Below, piece after piece: positions 52,525-60,742 of a stretch of DNA of 64,000 nucleotides (position 1 is the stretch's first letter; each line of letters starts with the position of its first letter). The position numbers and the translations under genes are program-made. The stretch covers positions 1,059,178 through 1,123,177 of the forward strand of contig JASGKK010000003.1 of NCBI GenBank assembly GCA_047600605.1, written 5' to 3'. The notes beneath the pieces are model-generated. The model ran no database searches. It saw nothing but the letters and a program-made list of their open reading frames with translations, and was not told the origin of the DNA. The DNA comes from CAYMZZ01 sp047600605. GTDB lineage: Bacteria; Bacteroidota; Bacteroidia; Chitinophagales; Chitinophagaceae.

Positions 52525-55329
52525 ATGAGACCAAACCTGATCGCATTGATAATGCTGTTGAGCAGTACTTACTGTATTGCACAGTCATATAGCACCGTTA
52601 AGATCAACATGCCTGCTTTCAAAGCAGAACGCTCCTCACTGATTGGGTTACTGGAACTCGATCATTATCAACAGACAGAAGATAATAATATCATCGTTGA
52701 AATAGGGCCCCGCGAAATGCAGCGGCTGCAGCAATCAGGATATAAATATCAGGTACTGGTAGCCGATCTGCGTCGCGAGCGTCAGCAGGAAAATGCCCGC
52801 TATTACGAAGCACGCAGTAAAGGTTTGCCGGCAGATGAAACAGCCAGCCGCCTGGCATTTGAACAAACAGGTAAAACCGTTGACCAGATCATTGCCACAC
52901 CCGCAGCATTTGAGGTGAAATCAACATTTGGCGGGTATTACAGCTTTGCCGAAATGAATACAGCCATGAATCAGCTGGTGGCTGCATACCCGGGACTGGC
53001 CACTAAATTTTCTGTCGGACAGTCGCACCAGGGCAATGATATCTGGTGTGTGAAAATTTCAGATAACCCCGGTACAGATGAAACAAATGAACCGGAAGTA
53101 CTTTTTATAGGTCTTCAGCATGCCCGCGAAGCCATTGGCGGATCAAGCATGCTCTTTTTTATGCAGTATCTCTGTGAAAATTATGCCACCAATGCCGCAG
53201 TACGCGATCTTGTCAATAACCGGGAAATATTTATTATCCCCTGCATGAATCCCGATGGCTGGGAGTATAACCGTCAGAATGGTGGAGTTGGTGCAGGCTG
53301 GCGTAAAAACAGGCGCAATAATCCCGGCTCAGATGAAGGAGTCGATCTTAACCGCAACTGGGGCTGGGACTGGGGCAACTGTTCTTCACCTATTCAGGGC
53401 GCAGCTTCTTCGTGTGGCAGCAGTTCTTATGCGTCCGATACTTATTACGGGCCTTCTGCATTTTCCGAACCGGAGACACAGGCCATTCGCGATTTCACTT
53501 ATAGTCATCATCTGGTGGCGATGATCGATCAGCATGCCTATGGGCCTTATTACTCTTTGCCATTTGGAAGACCCAGTCTTTCTACCAACGTAATGGATCC
53601 GCTCGATGACAAGTATTATACCTATATATCATCTGCTATGGGTACATACAACGGCATGCGTGCCGGAGACAGCTACCAGGCGCTTGACTATGAGGTAGCG
53701 GGTGGTGTAAAAGACTGGATGCTGAAAGGAAATATCGGCTCAGGCAGCAAAGGAAAAGTTATGGGCCTGACAGGCGAAGGCGGTGCCGGTGGTGGTACCG
53801 GTGGCGGCTATGGAAGTTTCTGGCCACCGGCTTCACAGATCATTAATCTCAGCAAAGGCATCGTGTTTCAGAATCTTCAATTGCTGTATGCCGCCGGCTC
53901 ATATGTAGACCTGCAGGATGTATCTGATATGCGTGTGACCAGCCTTAGCGGAAGCTTTGGATTTTCTGCAACCCGTGTGGGTCTTGCCGATGCACCCGTG
54001 AAGATTTCATTGATACCACTGGAAAATATTGCAACCGTAGGGGCTCCTGTTACGATCAGCAGCATGCCTGGTTATTTTGACAAACAAACTGCAACGGTGA
54101 ATTATACACTGCCGGCAGCATTGGGCAACGGGCAACGTATCCGGTATGCATGGCGTATAGAAACAGGGGGCGTTACCTACTACGATACCGTCACCAAATT
54201 TTATAACCCGGTGACGCTGCTCTACGACAACATGGAAGGTAGCTTTAGCGACAACTGGATCAACAATTCAACTTCAGGAGCCTGGGGCCTGACAGCATCC
54301 GGTACCGGTTATGGAGGAGGAAGCAGCCGTGCACTATCCGAATCGCCTGTTGGCAAGTATGGTTCTTCTACTACACGCATGGCCATTTATAAACAATCTT
54401 TTGATCTCAGCGATGCTACGGCTTCCTGGCTTAGTTTTCAGGTGCGGCACCGTGCAGAAAATTTCAGAGACAAACTGCAGATACAGGTAAGTACCAACAG
54501 CACCAATGGAGTTGATGGCACCTGGATAGCCGTGGCGGGTACTACCACCGTGCAGGAACCCGGCACACTCGATGGAAGCACGATCAACGGTATACCTGCA
54601 CTGACGGGGGTAAAGGAAGAATGGACCCGCGAGTTATTTGATCTCGGTGCGTTTACCGGTCACAATGCTGTATGGCTGCGGTTTGTATTCACCGCCGGAC
54701 CGACCAATAGTTTTTATTTCAGTGAAGATGACGGTTTTTATATTGATGAGCTCAGTCTCGTGAAAAGCACGGTACCGCTGCTGACATTGCCGGTACATTT
54801 CACCGGATTTACAGCACAGTTGCAGCAGGATGCTACTGTACGCCTGCAGTGGTGGGCGCAGACAGATGCGCAGCATGCTTATTTTGAAGTAGAGAAATCG
54901 GCGGATGGAGCCCGTTTTACAGCTATTGGCAAAGGCCCGTCCACAACGCCTTATACATTTATCGATCCCGCTCCTTATGCGGGTGCCAATTATTATCGTA
55001 TCAAACAGGTAGACAGGGATGGGGCGGTCACCTACTCCGCTATTGTGCTGGTCAACTATCAGTTAAAAGCAGCACAAGTGCAGTTGTTTCCCAATCCGGC
55101 AGGCAAACAGGTCGACATTCGTATACTCACTGCGCAACCCGGACGCTATAACCTGCGTATAACGGATTATGCGGGGCGTGAGGTAAAGCAGGCAACCATC
55201 TGGGTTACACCCGGCAGCGCATCCACCACTATTGATATTGCTGCTTTGTCGGCGCAGCTCTATATCGTCAACCTGTACGATCAGTCGGGACGGCCTATTG
55301 CCACACGGCAACTGGTGGTGAGCCGATGA
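52525..55329 (+). CDS. T9SS-exported M14 zinc carboxypeptidase
   Basis: 934-aa secreted metallocarboxypeptidase. The start ATG at 52525 gives signal peptide PNLIALIMLLSSTYCIAQ. An N-terminal propeptide-like region (about 20-125) precedes the M14 domain (about 130-460). Zinc ligands are His199 and Glu202 in LQHAREAIGG and His337 in IDQHAYG; substrate-binding elements are NPDGWEYNR and GVDLNRNWGWDWG. The likely catalytic Glu is Glu418 in GLTGEGG, although the following Gly-rich loop is unusual. A jelly-roll-like domain (about 570-740), FN-III-like domain and type A sorting tail (VQLFPNPAGKQVDIRILTAQ) follow. It digests peptides or proteins outside the cell. Confidence 0.9.
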   Translation: MRPNLIALIMLLSSTYCIAQSYSTVKINMPAFKAERSSLIGLLELDHYQQTEDNNIIVEIGPREMQRLQQSGYKYQVLVADLRRERQQENARYYEARSKGLPADETASRLAFEQTGKTVDQIIATPAAFEVKSTFGGYYSFAEMNTAMNQLVAAYPGLATKFSVGQSHQGNDIWCVKISDNPGTDETNEPEVLFIGLQHAREAIGGSSMLFFMQYLCENYATNAAVRDLVNNREIFIIPCMNPDGWEYNRQNGGVGAGWRKNRRNNPGSDEGVDLNRNWGWDWGNCSSPIQGAASSCGSSSYASDTYYGPSAFSEPETQAIRDFTYSHHLVAMIDQHAYGPYYSLPFGRPSLSTNVMDPLDDKYYTYISSAMGTYNGMRAGDSYQALDYEVAGGVKDWMLKGNIGSGSKGKVMGLTGEGGAGGGTGGGYGSFWPPASQIINLSKGIVFQNLQLLYAAGSYVDLQDVSDMRVTSLSGSFGFSATRVGLADAPVKISLIPLENIATVGAPVTISSMPGYFDKQTATVNYTLPAALGNGQRIRYAWRIETGGVTYYDTVTKFYNPVTLLYDNMEGSFSDNWINNSTSGAWGLTASGTGYGGGSSRALSESPVGKYGSSTTRMAIYKQSFDLSDATASWLSFQVRHRAENFRDKLQIQVSTNSTNGVDGTWIAVAGTTTVQEPGTLDGSTINGIPALTGVKEEWTRELFDLGAFTGHNAVWLRFVFTAGPTNSFYFSEDDGFYIDELSLVKSTVPLLTLPVHFTGFTAQLQQDATVRLQWWAQTDAQHAYFEVEKSADGARFTAIGKGPSTTPYTFIDPAPYAGANYYRIKQVDRDGAVTYSAIVLVNYQLKAAQVQLFPNPAGKQVDIRILTAQPGRYNLRITDYAGREVKQATIWVTPGSASTTIDIAALSAQLYIVNLYDQSGRPIATRQLVVSR

Positions 55330-55350
55330 TCTGTTGTGCGGTGCATGTGC

Positions 55351-55358
55351 TAACTTTG
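55351..55358 (+). promoter_or_regulatory. -7 box almost touching the rsmA start
   Basis: TAACTTTG ends five bases before the ATG at 55364, predicting a leaderless or near-leaderless rsmA transcript. No TTG at a standard -33 distance. Confidence 0.4.
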
Positions 55359-55363
55359 CCGCC

Positions 55364-56116
55364 ATGTATACGCTCAAAAAATCGCTGGGTCAGCATTTTC
55401 TTCGTGATGAGAATGTGTGCCGAAAGATCGTGCAGGCATTGCAGCAGTACCCCTTTCAACGCCTGCTGGAGGTAGGCCCTGGCGGCGGAGCGCTTACTAA
55501 ACACTTGCTGGAGATAACAGCTATTGATTTTAAAGCAGTGGAGCTGGACGAAGAAAAAGTACAGTATCTCTTACAGACTTTTCCCGCTATCGAAGGAAAG
55601 ATCATTCATCAGAGCTTTCTGGACACCCCTGTGCCATTTCAGGAATCCTTTACACTGGTAGGCAATTTTCCCTATAATATTTCTACGCAAATACTTTTTC
55701 GTGTGCTGGAGTGGAAAAGCCAGGTCGAAGCGGTAGTAGGCATGTTTCAGAAGGAAGTAGCACAGCGGGTGGCAGCACGTGAGGGCAACAAAGTATATGG
55801 GGTAATGAGTGTGCTGGTACAGGCTTTTTTTACTGTAGAATATCTTTTTGATGTAAAAGAAAGCAGTTTCAATCCACCCCCCAAAGTAATGAGCGGCGTG
55901 ATCAGGTTGCTGCCCAGAAAAGAAGTGCCTGCCATGAAAGGGGAGAAGGAGTTTTTTTTACTCGTGAAAACGGCGTTTAATCAACGACGGAAAACACTTC
56001 GTAATGCCGTACGCGGTTTATTTGAACCGGCAGTACTACAGGATAAATTATTTGATAAAAGAGCGGAACAGTTAAGTGTAAATGACTTTGCTGCACTGAC
56101 CTTTAAAATGCGCTAA
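55364..56116 (+). CDS. rsmA: 16S rRNA (adenine1518/1519-N6) dimethyltransferase
   Basis: 250-aa KsgA/RsmA family enzyme that dimethylates two adjacent adenines near the 3' end of 16S rRNA using SAM. The start is at MYTLKKSLGQHFLRDENV, the family N-terminus; the frame from 55334 is longer but unsupported. Motif I is LLEVGPGGGALTKHLL, motif IV is LVGNFPYNIS, and the SxFxPPPKVMSG stretch is typical. It is followed by a dehydrogenase gene 8 bases later. Confidence 0.95.
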   Translation: MYTLKKSLGQHFLRDENVCRKIVQALQQYPFQRLLEVGPGGGALTKHLLEITAIDFKAVELDEEKVQYLLQTFPAIEGKIIHQSFLDTPVPFQESFTLVGNFPYNISTQILFRVLEWKSQVEAVVGMFQKEVAQRVAAREGNKVYGVMSVLVQAFFTVEYLFDVKESSFNPPPKVMSGVIRLLPRKEVPAMKGEKEFFLLVKTAFNQRRKTLRNAVRGLFEPAVLQDKLFDKRAEQLSVNDFAALTFKMR

Positions 56117-56124
56117 AAAGGACC

Positions 56125-57051
56125 ATGAAGAAAGTGATCGTTACCGGCAAGGCCCATCCGGTTTTACAGGAAACACTGACAGCACACGGTTATCAGGTGA
56201 TCTATGATCCGGCCATTACCTATGAGCAATTGATGACCCGGATAAGCGATGTGGAAGGACTGATCGTTACCACCCGCGTTCCGATCGATCGTGCCCTGCT
56301 CGATACAGCAACTTCACTGAAATGGATCGGCCGGCTGGGAAGTGGTATGGAATTGATTGATGTGCCGTATGCCGAGAGCAAAGGTATTCGTTGTGTAAGC
56401 AGTCCCGAAGGCAATCGCAATGCAGTGGCAGAGCACTCACTGGCCCTGCTGCTTTCATTGATGAATCGTATACATTCAGCTTCTGAAGAAGTAAAACAGG
56501 GCATCTGGAAACGCGATGAAAACAGGGGTGTGGAGCTTTCGGGTCGTACGGTAGGCATTATCGGATACGGAAATACAGGAGAAGCCTTTGCCCATTTGCT
56601 GCAGGCATTTGACGTAACGATCCTGGCGCATGACAAATACCGGTTTGGCTTTGCCAAAGGGCCGGTAAAAGAAGCCAGCCTGGAGCAGATTGCACGTTAT
56701 GCAGATGTAATCAGCCTGCATCTGCCGCTTACCAACGAAACATTTCACCTGGCCAATGCCGGTTTTTTTGACAGCCTGCGCAACAGGCCTTATTTTCTGA
56801 ATGCATCCAGGGGTAAGGTAATGGATACGGATGCTTTAATAGATGCTTTGAAAAACAATAAGATAGCCGGTGCTGGCCTGGATGTGCTGGAAAATGAAAA
56901 ACTGGCCACCTACCAGCCTGCAGAGAAAGAAAGACTCAACTGGCTGCTTGACCAGCACAACGTACTGATCACGCCGCATATAGCGGGCTATACGCATGAG
57001 GCACTGGAGCGTATGGCTACCGTATTGTTACAAAAATTAGGATTTCGCTAA
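56125..57051 (+). CDS. D-isomer-specific 2-hydroxyacid dehydrogenase (SerA-like)
   Basis: 308-aa NAD-dependent dehydrogenase of the D-2-hydroxyacid family, resembling the catalytic part of phosphoglycerate dehydrogenase without a C-terminal ACT domain. Residues 1-100 form the first half of the substrate domain. The NAD fold has GRTVGIIGYGNTGEAFAHLL. Catalytic Arg is in FLNASRGKVMD, Glu in AGLDVLENEK and His in VLITPHIAGYT. The substrate could be 3-phosphoglycerate, glyoxylate/hydroxypyruvate or another 2-oxoacid. It follows rsmA by 8 bases. Confidence 0.85.
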   Translation: MKKVIVTGKAHPVLQETLTAHGYQVIYDPAITYEQLMTRISDVEGLIVTTRVPIDRALLDTATSLKWIGRLGSGMELIDVPYAESKGIRCVSSPEGNRNAVAEHSLALLLSLMNRIHSASEEVKQGIWKRDENRGVELSGRTVGIIGYGNTGEAFAHLLQAFDVTILAHDKYRFGFAKGPVKEASLEQIARYADVISLHLPLTNETFHLANAGFFDSLRNRPYFLNASRGKVMDTDALIDALKNNKIAGAGLDVLENEKLATYQPAEKERLNWLLDQHNVLITPHIAGYTHEALERMATVLLQKLGFR

Positions 57052-57076
57052 GCCGGCGTATTTTAAAATACTTTAC

Positions 57077-57084
57077 TATCTTTG
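57077..57084 (+). promoter_or_regulatory. -7 box of greA
   Basis: TATCTTTG, 75 bases upstream of the greA ATG, placing the start site near 57090 directly before the leader hairpin. Confidence 0.55.
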
Positions 57085-57093
57085 CACCATATC

Positions 57094-57137
57094 GCAACGC
57101 TTCAGTTCCCCGGAATTGAGGCGTTGCTATTTTTTTC
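57094..57137 (+). terminator. Attenuator-like hairpin in the greA leader
   Basis: GCAACGC (57094-57100) pairs with GCGTTGC (57121-57127), extended inward by TTCAGTTCC/GGAATTGAG with a small bulge. It is followed by TATTTTTTTC. The hairpin plus T-run begins almost at the predicted transcription start and precedes an AAGGAGG Shine-Dalgarno (57148-57154). Confidence 0.65.
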
Positions 57138-57159
57138 ATTTATACCTAAGGAGGTTACT

Positions 57160-57633
57160 ATGAGTACTATTCAGTATGTTACCAAGGAAACACTTGAGCA
57201 AATGAAGGTTGAGCTGCAGCGGATGAAATCAGTTGAGCGTCCCGCTGCCAGCCGTGCTATTGCAGAAGCAAGAGAAAAAGGTGACCTGAAGGAAAATGCA
57301 GAATATGATGCAGCCAAGGAAGCACAGGGCTTGCTGGAAGCTAAAATCGCCAGTATGGAGGGCGCCCTGTCCAATGTACGTGTACTTGATGAATCGAGCA
57401 TCAATACCAGCAAAGTGTCTATTCTTACCAAAGTGACACTGACCAATCTCTCTACCAAAAAGAAAGTGACTTACCAGATCGTAAGCGAAAAAGAGGCTGA
57501 CCTGAAAGCCGGAAAAATATCTGTGACTTCGCCTATTGGCAAGGGCATACTGGGCAAAACCGTTGGCGAAACTGCAGAGGTACAGGCTCCCGCAGGTGTG
57601 CTCCATTTCAAGATTGAAGACATTACTGCCTGA
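57160..57633 (+). CDS. greA: Transcription elongation factor GreA
   Basis: 157-aa factor that rescues backtracked RNA polymerase by stimulating transcript cleavage. The start ATG at 57160 is fixed by AAGGAGG 6 bases upstream. The N-terminal coiled coil (about 8-75) carries the acidic tip GDLKENAEYDAAKE with the Asp/Glu pair that reaches the active site. The C-terminal FKBP-like domain ends GKTVGETAEVQAPAGVLHFK. Length is normal (E. coli GreA is 158 aa). A leader attenuator precedes it. Confidence 0.95.
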   Translation: MSTIQYVTKETLEQMKVELQRMKSVERPAASRAIAEAREKGDLKENAEYDAAKEAQGLLEAKIASMEGALSNVRVLDESSINTSKVSILTKVTLTNLSTKKKVTYQIVSEKEADLKAGKISVTSPIGKGILGKTVGETAEVQAPAGVLHFKIEDITA

Positions 57634-57682
57634 CCCGTGTGGCCGGCAGATGCTTCGTTTCGCAGTCAATAAAACAGTACCA

Positions 57683-58075
57683 ATGTCAATCTTTTCCAGA
57701 ATTATCAACGGCGAAATACCTTCTTACACAATTGCGGAGAATGATAAATTCTATGCTTTTCTCGACATCTTTCCCCTGCAGGAAGGGCATGTGCTGGTGG
57801 TGCCCAAACTGGAGATAGACAACCTGTTTGATCTGCCGGCCGATTATCTCGGAGAAATGCTGGTGTTTGCGCAACCTATCGCCAAAGCCATTGAAAAATG
57901 TTTTGACTGCAACCGCTGTGGCATCAGTGTGATTGGCCTCGAAGTGCCTCATGCACATCTGCACCTCATACCCATCAACTCGGCCAATGACCTCAACTTT
58001 ACCCGCCCCAAAATGAAACTTACCGAGTCGAGATTTCTGGAAATACAGGAGATGATAGTAAATGCGATTGGGTGA
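57683..58075 (+). CDS. HIT family nucleotide-binding protein
   Basis: 130-aa histidine triad protein, probably a purine nucleoside phosphoramidase or similar hydrolase in the cytoplasm. The start ATG at 57683 gives SIFSRIINGEIPSYTIAEND, the usual N-terminus. The catalytic triad is H90-A-H92-L-H94 in VPHAHLHLIP; LDIFPLQEGHVLVVPK is the nucleotide-binding strand. It lies 49 bases after greA. Its stop TGA is inside the first GATTTGA unit of a repeat block. Confidence 0.92.
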   Translation: MSIFSRIINGEIPSYTIAENDKFYAFLDIFPLQEGHVLVVPKLEIDNLFDLPADYLGEMLVFAQPIAKAIEKCFDCNRCGISVIGLEVPHAHLHLIPINSANDLNFTRPKMKLTESRFLEIQEMIVNAIG

Positions 58076-58180
58076 TTTGAGGATTTGAAAATTTGAAGAT
58101 TGTCATAAGTAGTAAGTTGTTCGAACTTTGCAAATTGGCGCAACGTAACACCCATCTTCAAATTTTCAAATCATCAAATC
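58074..58180. repeat. Word-repeat inverted pair between convergent genes
   Basis: Arm 58074-58100 and arm 58154-58180 are complementary at 26 of 27 positions and built from GATTTGA/AATTTGA units. The stops of both convergent genes (58073-58075 and 58176-58174) lie in the arms. The loop contains a TAAGTAGTAAGTTG word. Confidence 0.88.
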
Positions 58181-58740
58181 TTCTTCGTTCGTGCCGGATT
58201 CTTATTAATAAAATCTTCCCATCCGTTAAATGCTTTTCCACTGCGTGCAGGAATGGAGTGTAATTGAAAATGATGACATACGGCAATAGCGAGCGCATCG
58301 GTGGCATCATAATAATCCGGAGCTTCTTTTATGTGCAGCAGCGTCTGGAGCATTTTCCAGACCTGGTGTTTATCGGCATTACCATTGCCCGTGACCGACT
58401 GTTTTACTTTACGGGGAGAATATTCCGTAACCGGTAATCCGGCGCTCATGGCAGCAGCAATAGCTACACCCTGGGCACGACCCAGTTTCAGCATACTCTG
58501 CACGTTTTTTCCAAAGAAAGGGGCTTCGATGGCAAATTCCTGCGGTTTGTATAAGCCAATAAGTTCCACTATTTTTTCATGGATCAGCTGCAGTCTTTCG
58601 TAATGATCTTTTTTTGCCGAGAGGCGCAGGACCTCCATTTCGCATAAGCGGATCTGCCGGCCATTGGTTTCAATCACACTATAACCCATGAGCAGGGTGC
58701 CAGGGTCAATTCCTAATATTATTTTGCCGGCCTTTTGCAA
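58174..58740 (-). CDS. ruvC: Crossover junction endodeoxyribonuclease RuvC
   Basis: 188-aa Holliday junction resolvase acting with RuvAB in recombination. The RNase H-like catalytic acidic residues are visible: Asp12 in ILGIDPGT, Glu in FAIEAPFFGKNVQSM, and the Asp pair in DYYDATDALAIAVCHH. Normal length. The C-terminal KI-stop sits within the repeat arm. Divergent from the flippase-like gene, whose ATG is about 95 bases away. Confidence 0.95.
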   Translation of the reverse strand: MQKAGKIILGIDPGTLLMGYSVIETNGRQIRLCEMEVLRLSAKKDHYERLQLIHEKIVELIGLYKPQEFAIEAPFFGKNVQSMLKLGRAQGVAIAAAMSAGLPVTEYSPRKVKQSVTGNGNADKHQVWKMLQTLLHIKEAPDYYDATDALAIAVCHHFQLHSIPARSGKAFNGWEDFINKNPARTKKI

Positions 58741-58835
58741 GGGGGATGTATTTTTACAGGATTAGTAAAGCTGCACAGTTTGCCGCAATCCGGAATAACC
58801 GGAGTGATGCCGGCAAGGCTCAACAAAGCCTTAAT

Positions 58836-59861
58836 ATGCATCTCAAAAATAGAAATAAAAGACATATTAAATTACTTGTCAACTATCTACTGGGACCACT
58901 GCTGTTTGCCTGGCTGGCTTACTCTATTTATCAGCAATTAATGAGTCAGCCAAACCTGGAAGCCTCGTGGAAACATACCCGGCAGACTTTTGGCACATCG
59001 CAGATATGGTTGCTGGCACTGGCACTTTTCCTCATGTTGCTCAACTGGGGTATTGAAGCCGTGAAATGGCAACTGGCGGTCCGGCGTGTGCAGGCCATTA
59101 CCTATTTCACCGCGTGTAAGGCCGTATTATCCGGTGTATCCTTTTCGGTGACCACACCCAACAGGGTGGGCGAATATCTCGGACGTATTTTGTATATGAA
59201 GGAAGGCAGCCGCCTCAAAGCCATTTCGCTGACCATTGCAGGCAGTATCAGTCAACTGATCATTACACTGATCATGGGTTGTGTGGGCCTGCTGTTTCTG
59301 CGTCGTGAAATTGAAACAGCTCAATTGTTGTCGGGGTTCTGGTATGATCTGATTTTGTATGGCACCATTACCATTTCAGCCGTTTTAACACTATTTTATT
59401 TTAAACTGTCATGGGTCGTAAAATGGCTCGACCGGCTGCCCGGAAGCAGGCGCTACGCCTGGCTTATAGAGTCGCTGGAGCAGTTTGATGCAACTATCCT
59501 TTTGCAACTGCTGTCTTTATCAGCAGTACGGTTTATCGTGTTTATGGCACAGTATTACCTGCTCTTTCGTTTATTTGATGTACCAATATCCTGGTGGCAA
59601 TGCTACTGGTGTATCAGTATTTCCTTTTTGGTGATGGCGGCCATTCCCACAATAGCCCTTTTTACAGATCTGGGGCTCAGGGGTACGGTTACACTCAAAC
59701 TGGCAGGCCTGTTTAGCAGCAATCAACTGGGGATAGGACTGGCAGCGGCCAGTATCTGGTTTATCAATTTGATCATACCGGCACTGGCAGGTAGTTTATT
59801 AATTTTGGGGATAGGGCGGATTTTCAGGAAAAAAGAAACCATAATAGAAGAGAATACGTAA
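58836..59861 (+). CDS. Flippase-like (UPF0104 / LPG synthase TM-type) membrane protein
   Basis: 341-aa membrane protein with about eight helices, of the UPF0104/AglD/lysyl-phosphatidylglycerol-synthase membrane-domain superfamily. The start is the ATG at 58836 (MHLKNRNKRHIKLLVNYLLG); the longer frame from 58746 adds an unlikely basic leader. Typical blocks are LNWGIEAVKWQLAVRRVQAI, SFSVTTPNRVGEYLGRILYM, with the conserved PNR-GE loop, and PTIALFTDLGLRGTVTLKL. It probably moves or modifies a lipid-linked molecule in the inner membrane; the substrate is unknown. Confidence 0.8.
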   Translation: MHLKNRNKRHIKLLVNYLLGPLLFAWLAYSIYQQLMSQPNLEASWKHTRQTFGTSQIWLLALALFLMLLNWGIEAVKWQLAVRRVQAITYFTACKAVLSGVSFSVTTPNRVGEYLGRILYMKEGSRLKAISLTIAGSISQLIITLIMGCVGLLFLRREIETAQLLSGFWYDLILYGTITISAVLTLFYFKLSWVVKWLDRLPGSRRYAWLIESLEQFDATILLQLLSLSAVRFIVFMAQYYLLFRLFDVPISWWQCYWCISISFLVMAAIPTIALFTDLGLRGTVTLKLAGLFSSNQLGIGLAAASIWFINLIIPALAGSLLILGIGRIFRKKETIIEENT

Positions 59862-59924
59862 CATATTTTAGATTAATTCGTTATAACTGCGTTTCAGGTA
59901 GTGAAACGTACAAACACAAATTTG

Positions 59925-60734
59925 ATGAAGGGATTCAGGAAATTTACAGTAGTGCCACTGCTGGCACTGATGGGATTCTCACACCAGGCCTATGCTCCGT
60001 CAGATGATGCCTGTGCGGTAAAGAATACTGCTTTTCAGGCCGGCGAAAAAATATCAATGACCGTATTTTATGCCGTGGCCGGTGTATATGTAAATGCAGG
60101 CAATGCCACATTTACCAATACCCTGGAAACACTCAATGGGAAACCGGTTTATCATATTGTAGGCGAAGGCAAAACCAACTCGTCTTACGATTTTCTGTAT
60201 AAAGTACGTGACAAATACGAGTCATACATCGACACTGCAACGATGCAGCCGCTCAAGTTTATCAGAAATGTAAACGAAGGCGGGTATAAGATCTATCAGA
60301 ACGTATCATTTAATAAAACAGCCAATACAGCCATTACCAATGACGGCGTATATAAAGTGCCGGCCTGCGTACAGGATGTGGTAAGTGCTGTATTCTATGC
60401 ACGTAATGTTGATTTTTCCAATCTGCAACCCAACGACAAGATATCTTTCTCCATGTTTCTCGACAATGAGGTATACAACATGTATATCCGCTACCTGGGC
60501 CGCGAGACTATTAAGACCAAATATGGAAAATTCAGGGCCATCAAGTTCAAACCGCTCCTGATCAAAGGCACTATATTCAAAGGAGGAGAAGATATGGTCG
60601 TATGGGTCAGCGATGATATGAACCGCATACCGGTGCGTATCGAAAGCCCGATCGTGGTAGGAAAAGTGAAGATCGACATGATGAGCCACGAGGGATTACG
60701 TTATCCGCTCACCTCACTGGTAAAGCGCCGTTAA
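59925..60734 (+). CDS. DUF3108 domain exported protein
   Basis: 269-aa exported protein. The start is the ATG at 59925, with an alternative GTG at 59901; the signal peptide is about RKFTVVPLLALMGFSHQAYA. The mature protein is a single DUF3108 domain with antiparallel strands: AFQAGEKISMTVFYAVAGVY, DKYESYIDTATMQPLKFIRN, VPACVQDVVSAVFYARNVDF and DMVVWVSDDMNRIPVRIESP. Such proteins are periplasmic and of unproven function; lipoprotein or lipid handling is sometimes proposed. It lies 63 bases after the flippase-like gene, so possibly in the same transcript. Confidence 0.85.
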   Translation: MKGFRKFTVVPLLALMGFSHQAYAPSDDACAVKNTAFQAGEKISMTVFYAVAGVYVNAGNATFTNTLETLNGKPVYHIVGEGKTNSSYDFLYKVRDKYESYIDTATMQPLKFIRNVNEGGYKIYQNVSFNKTANTAITNDGVYKVPACVQDVVSAVFYARNVDFSNLQPNDKISFSMFLDNEVYNMYIRYLGRETIKTKYGKFRAIKFKPLLIKGTIFKGGEDMVVWVSDDMNRIPVRIESPIVVGKVKIDMMSHEGLRYPLTSLVKRR

Positions 60735-60742
60735 GCCGCCGC

